A stretch of 64,000 bases of DNA from Vandiemenella viatica (Eukaryota; Arthropoda; Insecta; Orthoptera; Morabidae): the NCBI GenBank assembly GCA_031002005.1, contig JARYHS010008074.1, forward strand, positions 272,553,930 through 272,617,929, in the 5' to 3' direction. This document shows positions 12,727 through 23,685 of this stretch, piece by piece. Position 1 is the stretch's first letter; each line of letters starts with the position of its first letter. The notes beneath the pieces were generated by a model, which had not been told where the DNA came from, searched no databases, and saw only the letters and a program-made list of their open reading frames with translations. A program made the translations under genes and the position numbers.

Positions 12727-13017
12727 CAGGGGCGGATCCAGGATTTAGGATTTTGGTTTGGGAGGCGCTTGAGTGGATTTTGGTTTTGGGGGGGGGGGGG
12801 GTTAGCTTGGGTGAATTTTGGTTCAGAGGGCTTGCCTTCAGTGGATTTTCTTTTTTTTGGGGGGGGAGGGGGCTTGAGTCAGCCATGGGGTAATCTTTAT
12901 AGCCTCTAAGAGCCTCAAATCCGTAGAGCCAAAAAAAAGGTCTCAAAAATTACAATGTCGGGGGTGGACCTAGATACTTGAGTCCCCTAGCCCCTCCCCC
13001 CCTTGGATCCGCCCCTG
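12727..13017. mobile_element. hAT-type MITE, perfect 8-bp target duplication
   Basis: It starts CAGGGGCGGATCCAGG and ends CTTGGATCCGCCCCTG. AACTGCCT occurs immediately on both sides (12719-12726 and 13018-13025). The inside is G/T-rich low-complexity sequence with long G runs and no coding content. Confidence 0.85.
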
Positions 13018-13195
13018 AACTGCCTGTTCACTATCTTTCAGCGTCTAAGGACGCCTTCTCCTTTCCTCCAACTTCTAACTTTATAGACTGAGATAGCCAT
13101 TGGCTGAAGATAAACATTGTCACCGACCGCCTCGCATACACGAAATCCCAGAGGCCCAACCGGACATCCATAGAGTCCTCAAGTCCCTCGCATCT

Positions 13196-13612
13196 AGGGT
13201 TGCCAAATACAGAATCATATTTTCCGGGACATTTCCTGGGTAAAAAAGCTATTTTAGTGGTATGTTTAAAGAGTGCACAAATATTCAAATTAATTTTTAA
13301 AAAAGTTGTATTTAAGTAAAAACTATGCTACATAACATATATATATTTATATATAGCACCTCTTTTAAGATTATTAAATCAACTTTGGTTGAAAATCACA
13401 ACGTCATAGTTGAACAGTCTATATGTATTGTCTCTGGTCGTCGGTAAGGTGGAGGGCTCCTCTACCTCCCGCTGCGAGCGCGGCATGGCCACCGTGGTAT
13501 CTTAAGTCTGAGAAAAAAAACTGGTATACGGAAATTCCGGGACAGTAACGTTTAATTACTGGACACGGGACAAGACACAAAATTCCTGGACATTCCCGGA
13601 TTTCCCGGCCAT
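13196..13612. mobile_element. Probable hAT-type element
   Basis: The 9-mer CTCGCATCT flanks this block on both sides (13187-13195, 13613-13621). The ends, AGGGTTGCCAAA and the complement of TTTCCCGGCCAT, are imperfect inverted repeats. The inside has several CCGGGACA / TCCCGG words. The flank duplication is the main evidence. Confidence 0.5.
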
Positions 13613-14430
13613 CTCGCATCTGACTTAGCACCGAAATGAAGGAGGCATGGCCACACATTCAAATAAGCTGCAAAATTCGCATTATGACCCAAATATATTA
13701 ACATAACAGTACCGGTATAACCCATAATATTTCCGCACTAATATCATTCCGAACATATTTGCAACTTATGCTAAAGATCAAAAAAATTCGTTCATCCTTA
13801 ATATCTTACCATTTTCCTTAATTCTTTTCGGTTTGCCGGCAATACGGTAATTAGTACCACAATAATTATTGACAAGGAACGCGAGGACATCGGCCATGGG
13901 CTTTATTGACGACCGGAGTGAAACAAATTGTCAAGAGTAAAACGGAATCAAACCAAGGTCTTATCCAATGCGTGGCACCGAATTTCCGCAATAACGCCAC
14001 TGCTTTCCAGTCACCGGTTACGGAAGCTTCCTGTACAACTAATGTTAAAAAAACGTTACATCTGAAAGTGGCATAAGTTAGCTGATGACATGACACGAGC
14101 AACTTAGCATGCCTGATTGTAAACGTGAAAATAAAATCGGAGGACCACTGAATTTCGGCGTAGCGTGCTGACTCTCGTTTCCCGCGGAGCAGAGGCCGCA
14201 GACGACCTTGGTTTGTTTACGACGCGGCTGGCGGTTGTCCAAAGCACAACGCGCACGCTTCCGCCACAAAACACACACCAATATTTAAGTTTTTTTTAGT
14301 AATTCCTACGAAATTAACCGTATAATTGCTTCCCGTACACTACATACTGCGCGGTATAAAAAACGAGGGCGTAAGCAGGTGAACAAAAGTACGAACAATG
14401 GCGAGTTGGTAACGAAATCAGAGTTCATAA

Positions 14431-14808
14431 GGGAGCGTCCAAAGGGGAGGGGAGGGAAGGTGTTGGCTGGAAGGACACGCTGCGCTACATGACCCCGAGC
14501 CAGGCCACGTAGCTTTCCAATCATATCATTTTTCACAAGTAAAATGAGGTACAGAACACACAACAGCATGTTAATATTTATTCCCTTTATTTAATTATCT
14601 TCGGATGTAATTTGCAATAGTCTGACAAGAGAAAACAGTAAAAGTACAAAATAGCTTTGGAATCCAAAGGGTGAAAAGCTATGTGCTACGTGGGGGGGGG
14701 GAAGAAGGGGGGAGGGATAGAGGTAAAAGCTATGTCAGGCTAAGTGGAGGGAAAGGGGGTGTTTTCACAGAAGGACTAAATGGAGCTACGTGGTTTATGG
14801 ACGCTCCC
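14431..14808. mobile_element. Harbinger-type MITE with TAA duplication
   Basis: It begins GGGAGCGTCCA and ends TGGACGCTCCC, and is flanked by TAA on both sides (14428-14430, 14809-14811). A 3-bp TWA duplication is typical of PIF/Harbinger elements. The ends resemble those of the element at 23317. Non-coding inside. Confidence 0.7.
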
Positions 14809-15499
14809 TAAATACGATGTAAATCAAATGTATGGCGTACAGTACTTACATATTATCTTTCTAAAACCTCTCCTTCTAAACTCACAATTATTTCGATATC
14901 GATAAATCGAATATTATAACGAAAAAATCTAATATAGTGAAGTTGTAAAGAGATATTTGAACTGAATGCTCAAGCAAGCACTTATCTTTCTGCGGTAACA
15001 AAGTTCATTTTTGATATTCCTCGGTGATTAAGATTCTTCTTAAAAATTGCAATCACTGAAAGGTACGATTCGTGAAATTATACAACGGCAATCTTATCAA
15101 TTACCTGATAAAATCTGATAATAAAAATAATAAAAAAGACAATTAAAGCTATCGTGTTACGGAATGCTTATGTTTCTTAACGAACATAGTTGCATTAAGA
15201 ATCCTCCAAAAAAACACTTCACAGTAACGTTAAGATAGCAGTGCATTCTTTGAAATACTTGAAAGCAACAGAATACTGTAGCTATGCAAGACATAGCTAC
15301 ATACAATGAAACAAAAATACTTAAATAGGTCGGTTTCTCGCTTCCCCACATCAGACTTCCGCGCTGAAATGAATTGTCGCTGTAATTAAAAGTGAGAACG
15401 ACACAGAAAAACTGTTACGGGTCCGATGATGCAAATCTGATTTATCCGCTTAATTCTTGCTACAGACTAGAAAAGAAGGCAAACAAACAAGAAGAGGAG

Positions 15500-16107
15500 A
15501 ATAAATCGGAAGAAAAACCAGTTGCAAAACATGGAGAGATTAATTTCCAACTACATCAGAAATATCTGTGAAGAACGAAACTGGTTTGCAAATCGACAAC
15601 ATGGTTTTAGACAAGGATATTCGTGTGAATCTCAGATTATGGCCTGTATACGAGATAGTTCGGATGAATTGGACAAGGGAAGCCACATTGATAGTGTAAA
15701 ACTAGATCTTTATGAAGCATCTGACAGAGTAAGTCAGACTCTAAATAAGTTCATAATTATTGGAGTAGATGAAAAAGTAACTTGTTGGGTAGAGGAATTC
15801 TTAAAATGCAGAAAGCAAAGAGTGAGAGTAGGAAATGCATTATGAAAAAGCTGGAAGTGTATTGGGATCACTGCAATTCATTACTCCGCTGAATTATTGT
15901 GTTGATGCTTTTGTAATCAGAATTTAGATTGTTTACAGATGACTTAATGGTTTATGATAGGATCAAACCAGGAGAAGATTGTGAACAGCTGCATAGTGAC
16001 CTGGGTAGGTCAACATGAAATAAAAATAAATTCCAAGAAGAGTCAGCTTATTAGGTACACAGATAAAAAAACTAAAGTTTCCTTACGATTATAGGGTTAG
16101 GACAGGA
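15500..16107 (+). pseudogene. Non-LTR retrotransposon RT fragment
   Basis: A 107-codon frame (15522-15845) carries the RT core motif HGFRQGYSCESQIM and, further on, KLDLYEASDRVSQ where an F/YDxxxAFDxV box is expected. After a stop, the + strand continues with fragments of the thumb region, including DCEQLHSDLG and then EESAY. The nucleotide text here (GAAGAGTCAGCTTATTAG) matches the minus-strand copy at 37.7 kb, so both belong to one family. The catalytic FADD-type box is decayed to LTDDL. The element is interrupted at about 16107 by a SINE and resumes at about 16362 for some 40 bp. Confidence 0.7.
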
Positions 16108-16361
16108 TTGCTTTTTTTTTTTTCTTACAGCTTTACGCCTCGTCGACGTCGAGATCATTAGAGGCGGGATGGGACTAAGGATAAGGAACAGGAAGTAATT
16201 CGCCCATGGCTTTTTGAAGGAAGCATCCCGGCCTACGTCTGGAGTGATTTGGACAAACCATGGAAAAACCCAAATCTTGATGCCCGGACGCGGATTCGAA
16301 CCGGCGTCTTCCTGAATGCGAGGCCAGAACGTTAACCGTTCACCCACCACGCTCGGTTATT
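16108..16361 (-). repeat. tRNA-derived SINE inserted in a retroelement
   Basis: Minus orientation: the T-run at 16110-16121 is the 3' poly-A tail. A tRNA-like head sits at the right end, with a B-box complement GGATTCGAACCGG, and the body includes GTCTGGAGTGATTTGGACAA. The host element reads ATTGCTT before and ATTGTTT after, a plausible short target duplication. Confidence 0.75.
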
Positions 16362-16401
16362 GTTTGCTGAAGACTTGGGAAGTGTAAATATCTTCTCATA
16401 A

Positions 16402-16620
16402 CATCTATACTAATATTATAATTGCGAAAGTAACTGTGTCGCAGTTCAACTTGAACCAGTCTACCAATGCAACACACTGGAATCCTGGAATAAGCCGCAA
16501 TATCAAAACGTGCGGCTTTTGCTGTGAATATAAGTAGTTAATCAGCGATTCGTAATCATGCACCACAGACACACAAAACACAGCATCCATTGTAACTATA
16601 CGCCTCTAAATAGTGCAACG
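16402..16620 (+). repeat. RTE-associated repeat head
   Basis: It begins TCTATACTAATATTATAATT followed by GCGAAAGTAACTGTGTC, a leader that I know as a very common insect repeat associated with RTE-type non-LTR elements and their non-autonomous derivatives. It has inserted directly beside the retroelement remnant. The body is diverged and its right border is uncertain. Confidence 0.55.
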
Positions 16621-19600
16621 GCACACTATGTTGGGCACAGCTTTCTCTGCACCCCAATTAAATCAGAATTCGCAGGATCAGTCAGTAATTTGCCTACTAA
16701 AAATATTGAACTATATTTTTAATGAAGCATGCTCTTTACAAAACTCATCTTTCTTCCTTTTAGTTGAAATTGCAGTATGATATACCAACTGAAACCTAGC
16801 ATCCATTTCTGAATAGTTACCATCCTCAAACAAAAAAACTCATTTCTTAATGGCTAAAATAATTACATCTTTAGGCCCATCCCTTATCTAATTTATCGTT
16901 TAGTTCAAGCATGAAAATAAAACATGACATCAAGCAGCTAGGTACACATAAAAGTAAACAAAGCGATCAGACGATGGTAACAATGTATAACAACAATTGC
17001 ATCGACGAAACATTACATCAATAAGTTACTCCTCTATTGGAAAAATTAGATGCAGTAGCAAGTTTACTTTAGGAATACTTACATTGTTTTCACACTTGAA
17101 TATAATATCCATTCATCAGCAACATGATTTTCTCGTCGTAAAATTACAGAATTCAGAAATCCAAAGATGGAAATGAATCCAGAGATGATTTTCGATTGTT
17201 TAATATGCAAAGCAAGTAAAGGACACAAGAGAGACACCAGGATTTCAATCAGATCAGTTTGGAATGTTACCGAGGGACGAGGTTCGGGTACGTGAGAAGA
17301 TTAAACGAAATCATGTTAAACTGTATCCACAACAGCGCATATTACACCTACTTTACGGAAAGGAAGAAAAATCCACACTTGCATTGTCTTGAAAACGCAA
17401 GTTTTTAGAGAAAGTTGAATCTTTCACAATCAATTTTCTTTAATGTTGTAATGTAAATGAATTACAATGGTTAAATTACTGCTATGATTTCTCGATGACC
17501 TGCCTGCGCATATGCTGTGAAACCATTATAAACGTTATAAATCAAAATTCCGTCTGGAAACATCAACTGTGTTTCCAGACGTAATTTTGATTTATAATCT
17601 ATGAACCAACAAGTGCGGAAGATGGCCTACAGCCAGATTTGCATTATGAACGTATTCAACAATCTATTTGTAACACATTTTTTTGGATTATTAGCAGTTA
17701 CACGAAAATGTTCATTAATTTCTGCTAAATTAAACGTGTTTCGATCAATGTAAACCATTACAACAGTATAAGTAAAAGGAAAATTGGGAAACGGTTTAAA
17801 AAAAAAAATGATTTTTTAATTTCACATGCTACTTTTTTTTACAGACTTGTAGGCGAAAATTTGTTTTCAACGAGTCACTCGAGTTAAATATCCAAAGAAA
17901 CAAATATTTCCACAAACGCCATACGTTGTTCATTCCATTTGTGATCTGCTTTGTAAACTATTAATTACGAAAACGCACTTTATTTACAAGCATAAACAAA
18001 CTATCTGTTTATCTGTTTGCTGCTACTAATTGGTCTAAAATCATGGAGGTTTTAGTTCCTCATCGTTATTGGGCATTTTTAATAACGTATTAGAAATAGA
18101 ATAGTTTGTCACTATCTCACTGAAGTTGAAGTTCTGTGTAGAATGGGCGACAGTGAATTTGTGCTATACATAATTTCAACTTTTTCCGACGAAACTGTAC
18201 TAGAAAACACACAAAAGTCAAAACGAATGGTCTTTGGTTGTACTGAAGTTTTTTAAAGGAAGTTTTTAAAGGAAGTTTCTTAAAGGAAGTTTTTTGGAGT
18301 AACAACGAAGAGAGACCACCTAACGTATGAAATATACTTATCAAAACTTTGCATCCTGTATTCAGTTAGCAAACGTATCGTGCAAATTTCTATTCGATGT
18401 CATCTCCGGAGATGATATATCACACGAATACCAGCGTGGTGTTACGGTAGATCCGGAACCAATAAAAATAATTTCAGCACAGATGTCTAAATCGGTTATC
18501 AGACATTGAATTAAATATGGAACGGCTATTTCATTGGTATCTACTCTACGATGATTATTGTTGACATATACATGCTGCCAACGTAGCATACAATCGACCC
18601 ATAAAAAAGAAATGCTGTGACCATTAACAACAACATCTAGTGGTCTCTGATAGTAAAGTAAGAATAGAGAGGTCCAGCTCGATTCCGGGTCTCGGAGTGA
18701 ATTTATACGTGCCCTTAAACTGACCTTCAAAAGCTTTATTCATTTGAAGGACACTCCACGATTCGAATTCCACTCAGAATTGCAGGTCTCCTTTTAACCT
18801 GTGTGAGCGACAAGTCGAAACTTTCACTTGGCGGCAGAAGATCGTTTGGGGTCTCCCGACCAACAGTGCAGAGAAAGGAAATCCTTCCTTAAAATGAGTT
18901 TCCAGATTAAACAAACGAGTGATGCAGCGGCTGATAGTTTAAGGCTTCTGTGCGCACATCTCTTGCCTCTCCTGCTGAGCACGCCCCTAGGAATCTGTCG
19001 GGTGGAGAGGAAAAAAAAAAAAAACTGGTCCAACTCGTCAGGCAGCTGGAAACTAGGGCGCGCACCGCATCACTACTCCACACCCAAACAACAACATTCT
19101 GCACCACACACAAGATATTCACTGCCGATGTGCCTTCACTGAATTCGGCAAGTATCTGTCAGTCTATTTATTACATTGCTCCGACAATACTGACGCTTAT
19201 AAATATTGGGCCAGAGACTGGGATACACACTATCGTGACAAGTGTAATTTGAGGCAACAGCAAGCAATAAACTTTCCTACGTTACAGGCATTAAAAATAT
19301 ATCTAAACGAAATTAAATGCGTTACATCATCTAATTTTGACGAACTTGGGTTCGCACAGAGTAAATTCGTATGAAGCGATCAGATGGACTTTTTGTTACG
19401 ATGTGGTTAGAGTCTATTATATCTCGAAAAATACAAACAAACTCACGTGGTAAATACTCAATGGAATATTAAACTCTTGCCACGATCACAAACAAATGAA
19501 CCTATTTCCTGTTAAAATACACGTGAACGTACAGAAAACATTTGACGTCATTTAGGAGAACTGGAATTCACTTCCAGGATCGATCATCCGTGGTCTACCG

Positions 19601-19914
19601 ATATCAGTCCAAGCGAAAACAACATTGTTTCTGAATACATTAAGTTGTAGCAGAATTTATCGTCGTTCTTCCTCAAAAATGTTCTGCTGGTTCTAATGCA
19701 ACATCCTCTCGACAAATCAGAAACGTGAAATGATAAAATAAAATGAAAAGTAAATCATAAAGCGTACACACGATCTGAACGAAAATCTGTTTCGTCACCT
19801 GGCGGTATAAAGAAACTAAAGAAAAACCTTCGTATGGCGAAATCGTTTTCGACTGTGGCCATTAAAGTTATGAAAATTAATATTTTACGGAAATGCAGCT
19901 TTTTATACTGAACT
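16621..19914. other. No gene recognised apart from a hairpin
   Basis: AT-rich sequence with stops in all frames, containing the hairpin at 17535. The longest frames (minus 18362-18730 and overlapping frames at 18824-19252) have no recognisable domain. A short triplicated word GGAAGTTT occurs near 18258-18296. Confidence 0.5.
17535..17597. repeat. Near-perfect 28-bp inverted repeat, 7-nt loop
   Basis: The left arm (17535-17562) begins TTATAAATCAAAATT and ends CGTCTGGAAACA; the right arm (17570-17597) is its reverse complement with a single mismatch. The loop is TCAACTG. The RNA from either strand would fold into a 63-nt hairpin. It may be a hairpin RNA source, the remains of a palindromic MITE, or a replication-generated palindrome. 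Confidence 0.85.
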
Positions 19915-20230
19915 ACCATTTTCCTGCAGCTTCGCCCGCGGGAACCTAGGTGTCAATGTGTCTGCTATCTATAAAAAGTAACGGATGGAAAACCGGAATT
20001 GTAGAGTAACGAAGGAAATATGCCTCAAAAACAAAGTTTTCAGAAAATTTTCCAGGCGTATTTAGGATAATTTTAGTAAAAATAAATTTGGAATGCTATA
20101 AAACGCAAATAGCAAATAAAAAAGCATAATAGAAAAAAGAAAGATACTGCCCTAGGGGAAGATCGAACCAGCGATCCCAAGCACAGAAACGCGACGCCTT
20201 GAAACACGCGAGCCACCCAGCCACACAAAA
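19915..20230 (-). repeat. RTE-tail plus tRNA-like composite, diverged
   Basis: The + strand reads GCTTCGCCCGCGGGAAC near 19930, then TATAAAAAGTAACGGATGG, both complements of end sequences of RTE-linked insect repeats. About 230 bp later comes a tRNA-like module in minus orientation (20155-20225) with A-box-like TGGGTGGCTCGCG and B-box GGTTCGATC. The order matches the longer copy at 53868-54772. Confidence 0.5.
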
Positions 20231-20895
20231 ATTTGTAATCTTCGATTTCTCATAAACTGCGAGGAGACGAACCTCAACTTCATGCTGGATCGTAAGCTTT
20301 CAAACTGTAACAACACCCATCAAAATCAGTTTTTGCATGATGCCAAGCCAGGCACTAACCTGCGGTTACACCTTCCCGTATACAAGAGGCGACTGAAGTA
20401 ACGGAGTCATACTAGTACGCTGTCTGTTTTCTGGAGGTGCAGAAACCAATCGCTTCCGGCAAAGCGCTGCACCTTTAGATATTCACGCTAGCAGCTGTGA
20501 AACTCTATATATAGTGTTTGGTAGTTGTGCCATCACAAGTGGTGTTATTAGGATTCTAGGCTAGTAACAATTTCGCCTTTCCAATTAAGAGCCCTCCCTC
20601 AACTCTCTCTCTCTAAACATCTCATTCTCTCTCTTTTTTTTTTTTAATAATTTTCTACCGAGATTAATATTCCGTAATGTAATGAAATAAAAAAAAGGCA
20701 TTGGACAGAAAGGAAGGAAAGAGAGAATTCCTTATGGGCAAATCGAAAGCACAGGTGCCTTTATCGCTGCTGTGAGATATGCCAGACCATGCGTGGAATG
20801 TTGTTACTCAGCTAGTACAAATTAAAGCCGTTTCATTACCATCCGAATCGCGAGACTGAGCTCCACTTTTCATTCATCGACAAATGTGAATTCTG

Positions 20896-20921
20896 AATTA
20901 TTATTATTATTATTATTACTA
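20896..20921. repeat. (ATT)n microsatellite
   Basis: About seven ATT units, then a degenerate continuation. Confidence 0.85.
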
Positions 20922-21038
20922 ATAATTGCGAGGAATCTTATATTCCTGGCGCCAATTTTTCCTACACACATACTTTCGCATTACACGAATTTTTGTTATA
21001 AATTCTTTGATTGTTTGAGATAATCGTTTGTTCTAGTT

Positions 21039-21349
21039 TAGGGGTTCCTAAGTTTTTCTTACTACGACCCCTTCCGTCAAAAGAAAAGCACCCAAGGCCC
21101 CCCCCCCCCTATTTACCACAAATTTTTAATTAAAAAATAAATGCTTATTTCTCAGTACCAACGACATCTCAGAGGAAACATAATAAGCATTTGATGTTAG
21201 AATAAAGGTTTTCAACTCTTATGAGGCGGTGAAGGAGGTAGAGTAATTGCAACGGTGTAGAGCTGAGGTAGCGTGCATACGGGCGACGAAGCTACGTCGC
21301 ACCCCGCGCTCCCCTGAGGAAGGGGAAGATCCCCATTTTGAAACCCCTG
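21039..21349. mobile_element. hAT-type MITE (YAGGGGTTYC ends)
   Basis: It starts TAGGGGTTCCTAAG and ends GAAACCCCTG. The flanks TTCTAGTT (21031-21038) and TTCTAGTC (21350-21357) match at 7 of 8 bases, as an old hAT target duplication would. Non-coding inside, with a C-run near 21100. Confidence 0.75.
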
Positions 21350-21954
21350 TTCTAGTCCCTTAATCCCTTACCAACAATCGAATTATTTGCATAAATTCTT
21401 AAGCAGCCAACAGCCTGATAATTTTAATCTAGAAATGATTGCAGTATTTAGATAATTTACATTTCGGGTTCCAAGAGTGCAGCTAGTGTATCCACGGTAA
21501 GTCTCGTCAAAATATAAATTGAATGTCGATTCCCAGTATCCCTTCCGATTTATTTCCTTGATTTCAACAACGAAACCGCCGTGGGTTATCTAAAGTGATG
21601 CTATACTATGTTCAGTTAAGAGAGGCGGGTCAAGGTCACTCTTCTCTATCCCCACTCCGCTGCCCCAGCCACTACAGGCGAGGGGGAAACAGCTGCCGCG
21701 CATGCGCAATCATCCTCACAACGTATCTAATACAATATGTTGCATTTCATATGATGTTTTCTTTAGTAAAATTGAGCATTTTAATTATTTGTTATGAGCG
21801 AAATTAGTGAATAGTGTGTCGTAGAAATTGCGTGTTTACCAACTTCTTTCATATGTTAATAAAGATAAAAGTTATTTATATGATTAAATTCATAAAATTT
21901 ACTGCTTCCAGTCATTATTTTAAACTTTAAAAGTTGCGCAAGACATTTCGAGAA

Positions 21955-22731
21955 TTACATAAAAAATTTTAGATGTGTTTCCCAGTGTAAGTTAATTTCG
22001 AAACACGTATAAATTTTGAAATGAAAGTGATAGTGACTGGATTTTTTCTTTGAGAGATAACTTGCATTATCCATTACGAGGACACACCATTCTTCGAGAC
22101 TCTTAAGCAAGTTAGAAAACCATTCTCTGAACAGTCCACTACTGATATCTTGGTCATAGTCGACAGAACTTTTAGACTGAAACACTAAACCAGTCCCTTC
22201 AATGAATCCTTGAATTACTGAACCAGCATGACAAACTATTGATCGATAGGTTTTACCTACAGGAACCCTGAAGCCACCATTTCATTTAGTGTGTTGCCAA
22301 ATAAACTTCCTAGCGTGATTTTGTATTACCCACGTCTTGTCAAGGTAGGTGATAGATGGAAGAGGATGTTCTTTCCATAAATCGTGCATTTTTCTTAAAA
22401 ATGAGGCGCGTAATGCAACAATGTCTGTCCTTTCAATCAGTAAACGTCCACCGTCATTACATTTTGTGTATCTGAAGTAGAGCGTTTTTAGTCATTTATG
22501 GAGAGAAGTGACGCTTCCAGTGTAGTTAATTTTCTCTTTCAGTATTTCCCTCGATTTTCTTATGGTAGGATATTCGCGCCGATGATAAAATTCTAGTACA
22601 GAACGTCGAATGATATCTTTCCGGAAGTTATCCATCTCCATGACCGGTTTCTCTCGGTGAATGTTTTTCTTTGGAGAAGAAAAGGATGGCCCTGGAACAC
22701 TCAGCTGGGCTTCGCTACATAGACGCTGCAC
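21955..22731 (-). pseudogene. Tc1/mariner-superfamily (DDE) transposase pseudogene
   Basis: One minus-strand frame runs from 22731 to 21955 and is broken only by two TGA stops (after TSLHK, and after IWQHTK). It reads RRSVLEFYHRREYPTIRKSR, then ITYLDKTWVIQNHAR with the first catalytic Asp, then GGFRVPVGKTYRSIV and GSVIQGFIEGTG, then WCVLVMDNASYLS with the second Asp. This is the layout of DDE transposases of the IS630/Tc1/mariner group. The third acidic motif is missing: the frame runs into AT-rich non-matching sequence. The single frame with two nonsense changes suggests moderate age. I see no terminal repeats. Confidence 0.75.
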
Positions 22732-23316
22732 TGTTCATAACGATACGCCACATTCTCTGCTGTCATTTTTCGCAGCTCCCTGAAAAGTATAGTAAATTTT
22801 TCTTCAGAGTTTTCTAGCATCTTAAAAAAATATATATACATCAAAATTATTTTTTGACAGTTGGCTATTATAACAACTGACGCCATTTCACTTACAGCGT
22901 TTTTTAATGACGTGTAGGCAGTGGTTTGTTCAGGATGGGAAGGCAACGGGAGGGGGTAGTGAGGTGAGGCCCGGGGTGAGGGGAACATGACCTTGACACG
23001 CCAATTGAGAGTGAACAAGGTATAGCAATAAACAACGGTATACAGCGAGATTCCGTCCTTGGCGGCCGCCATATTGGGAACCCGTTGGCCGGCGACAGGG
23101 ACACAAGTGATCGGCATCCGCTGTGGTGAAACAATGCTACCACTGCCACATTCACTGTTTAGCACATGACGAGGTTTACTCACAGGAGGTAAGAAACACT
23201 CAAAAGTATACAACACCGCGAAATAGTGCCAACACGCCGGTTATACTGTGCTTGTTTCATATCATGAAGCCAGTTTCATCAAACAGATCTGATGCCATTC
23301 CTAGGAGTACAGCTAA

Positions 23317-23682
23317 GGGGGCGTCCATTAATTACGTGAGGTGCTTTTCCGGAATTGCGAACACCCCCCCCCCTCTGGTAAGACTTCGTGAGATCTAGTC
23401 GGACCCCACCCCCTCTAAATGACGCGAGATTTTGATTAATAGACCTCGTAACTTTTTGAGACCTTTTTTTTTAAGTCTCATGCTTCCAAGGGCGGTTGCA
23501 CCCCCCCCTAAAGTCGACTTTGGCGTCATTTGTAGACCTCTACCATTCTTCAAGAATTTCAAAACCTTACGTTAGATTTCCATTGACCCCCTCCCCCGCT
23601 TACCATTGGTGTAATTTCGTGAGATTTCGCCGGACACCCCCTCCCCCGCAAATTTCACCTCATGTAATTAATGGACGCCCCC
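23317..23682. mobile_element. Harbinger-type MITE, 26-bp ends, TAA duplication
   Basis: It begins GGGGGCGTCCATTAATTACG and its right end is the reverse complement of nearly the same text, about 26 bp with one difference (GTGAGGT against ATGAGGT). TAA flanks both sides (23314-23316, 23683-23685). The inside is C-rich and repeats short words such as GAGATTT and CACCCCC. Confidence 0.8.
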
Positions 23683-23685
23683 TAA

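Noticed and set aside
18824..19252. Four overlapping frames of 70-104 codons
   Set aside because: No motif, an A-run in the middle, and no splice context; overlap on both strands suggests chance openness.
22701..23216. A 171-codon minus-strand frame upstream of the DDE pseudogene
   Set aside because: It has mixed composition without a domain; its end overlaps the transposase frame in another register. Parts look like repeat-derived text rather than a gene.
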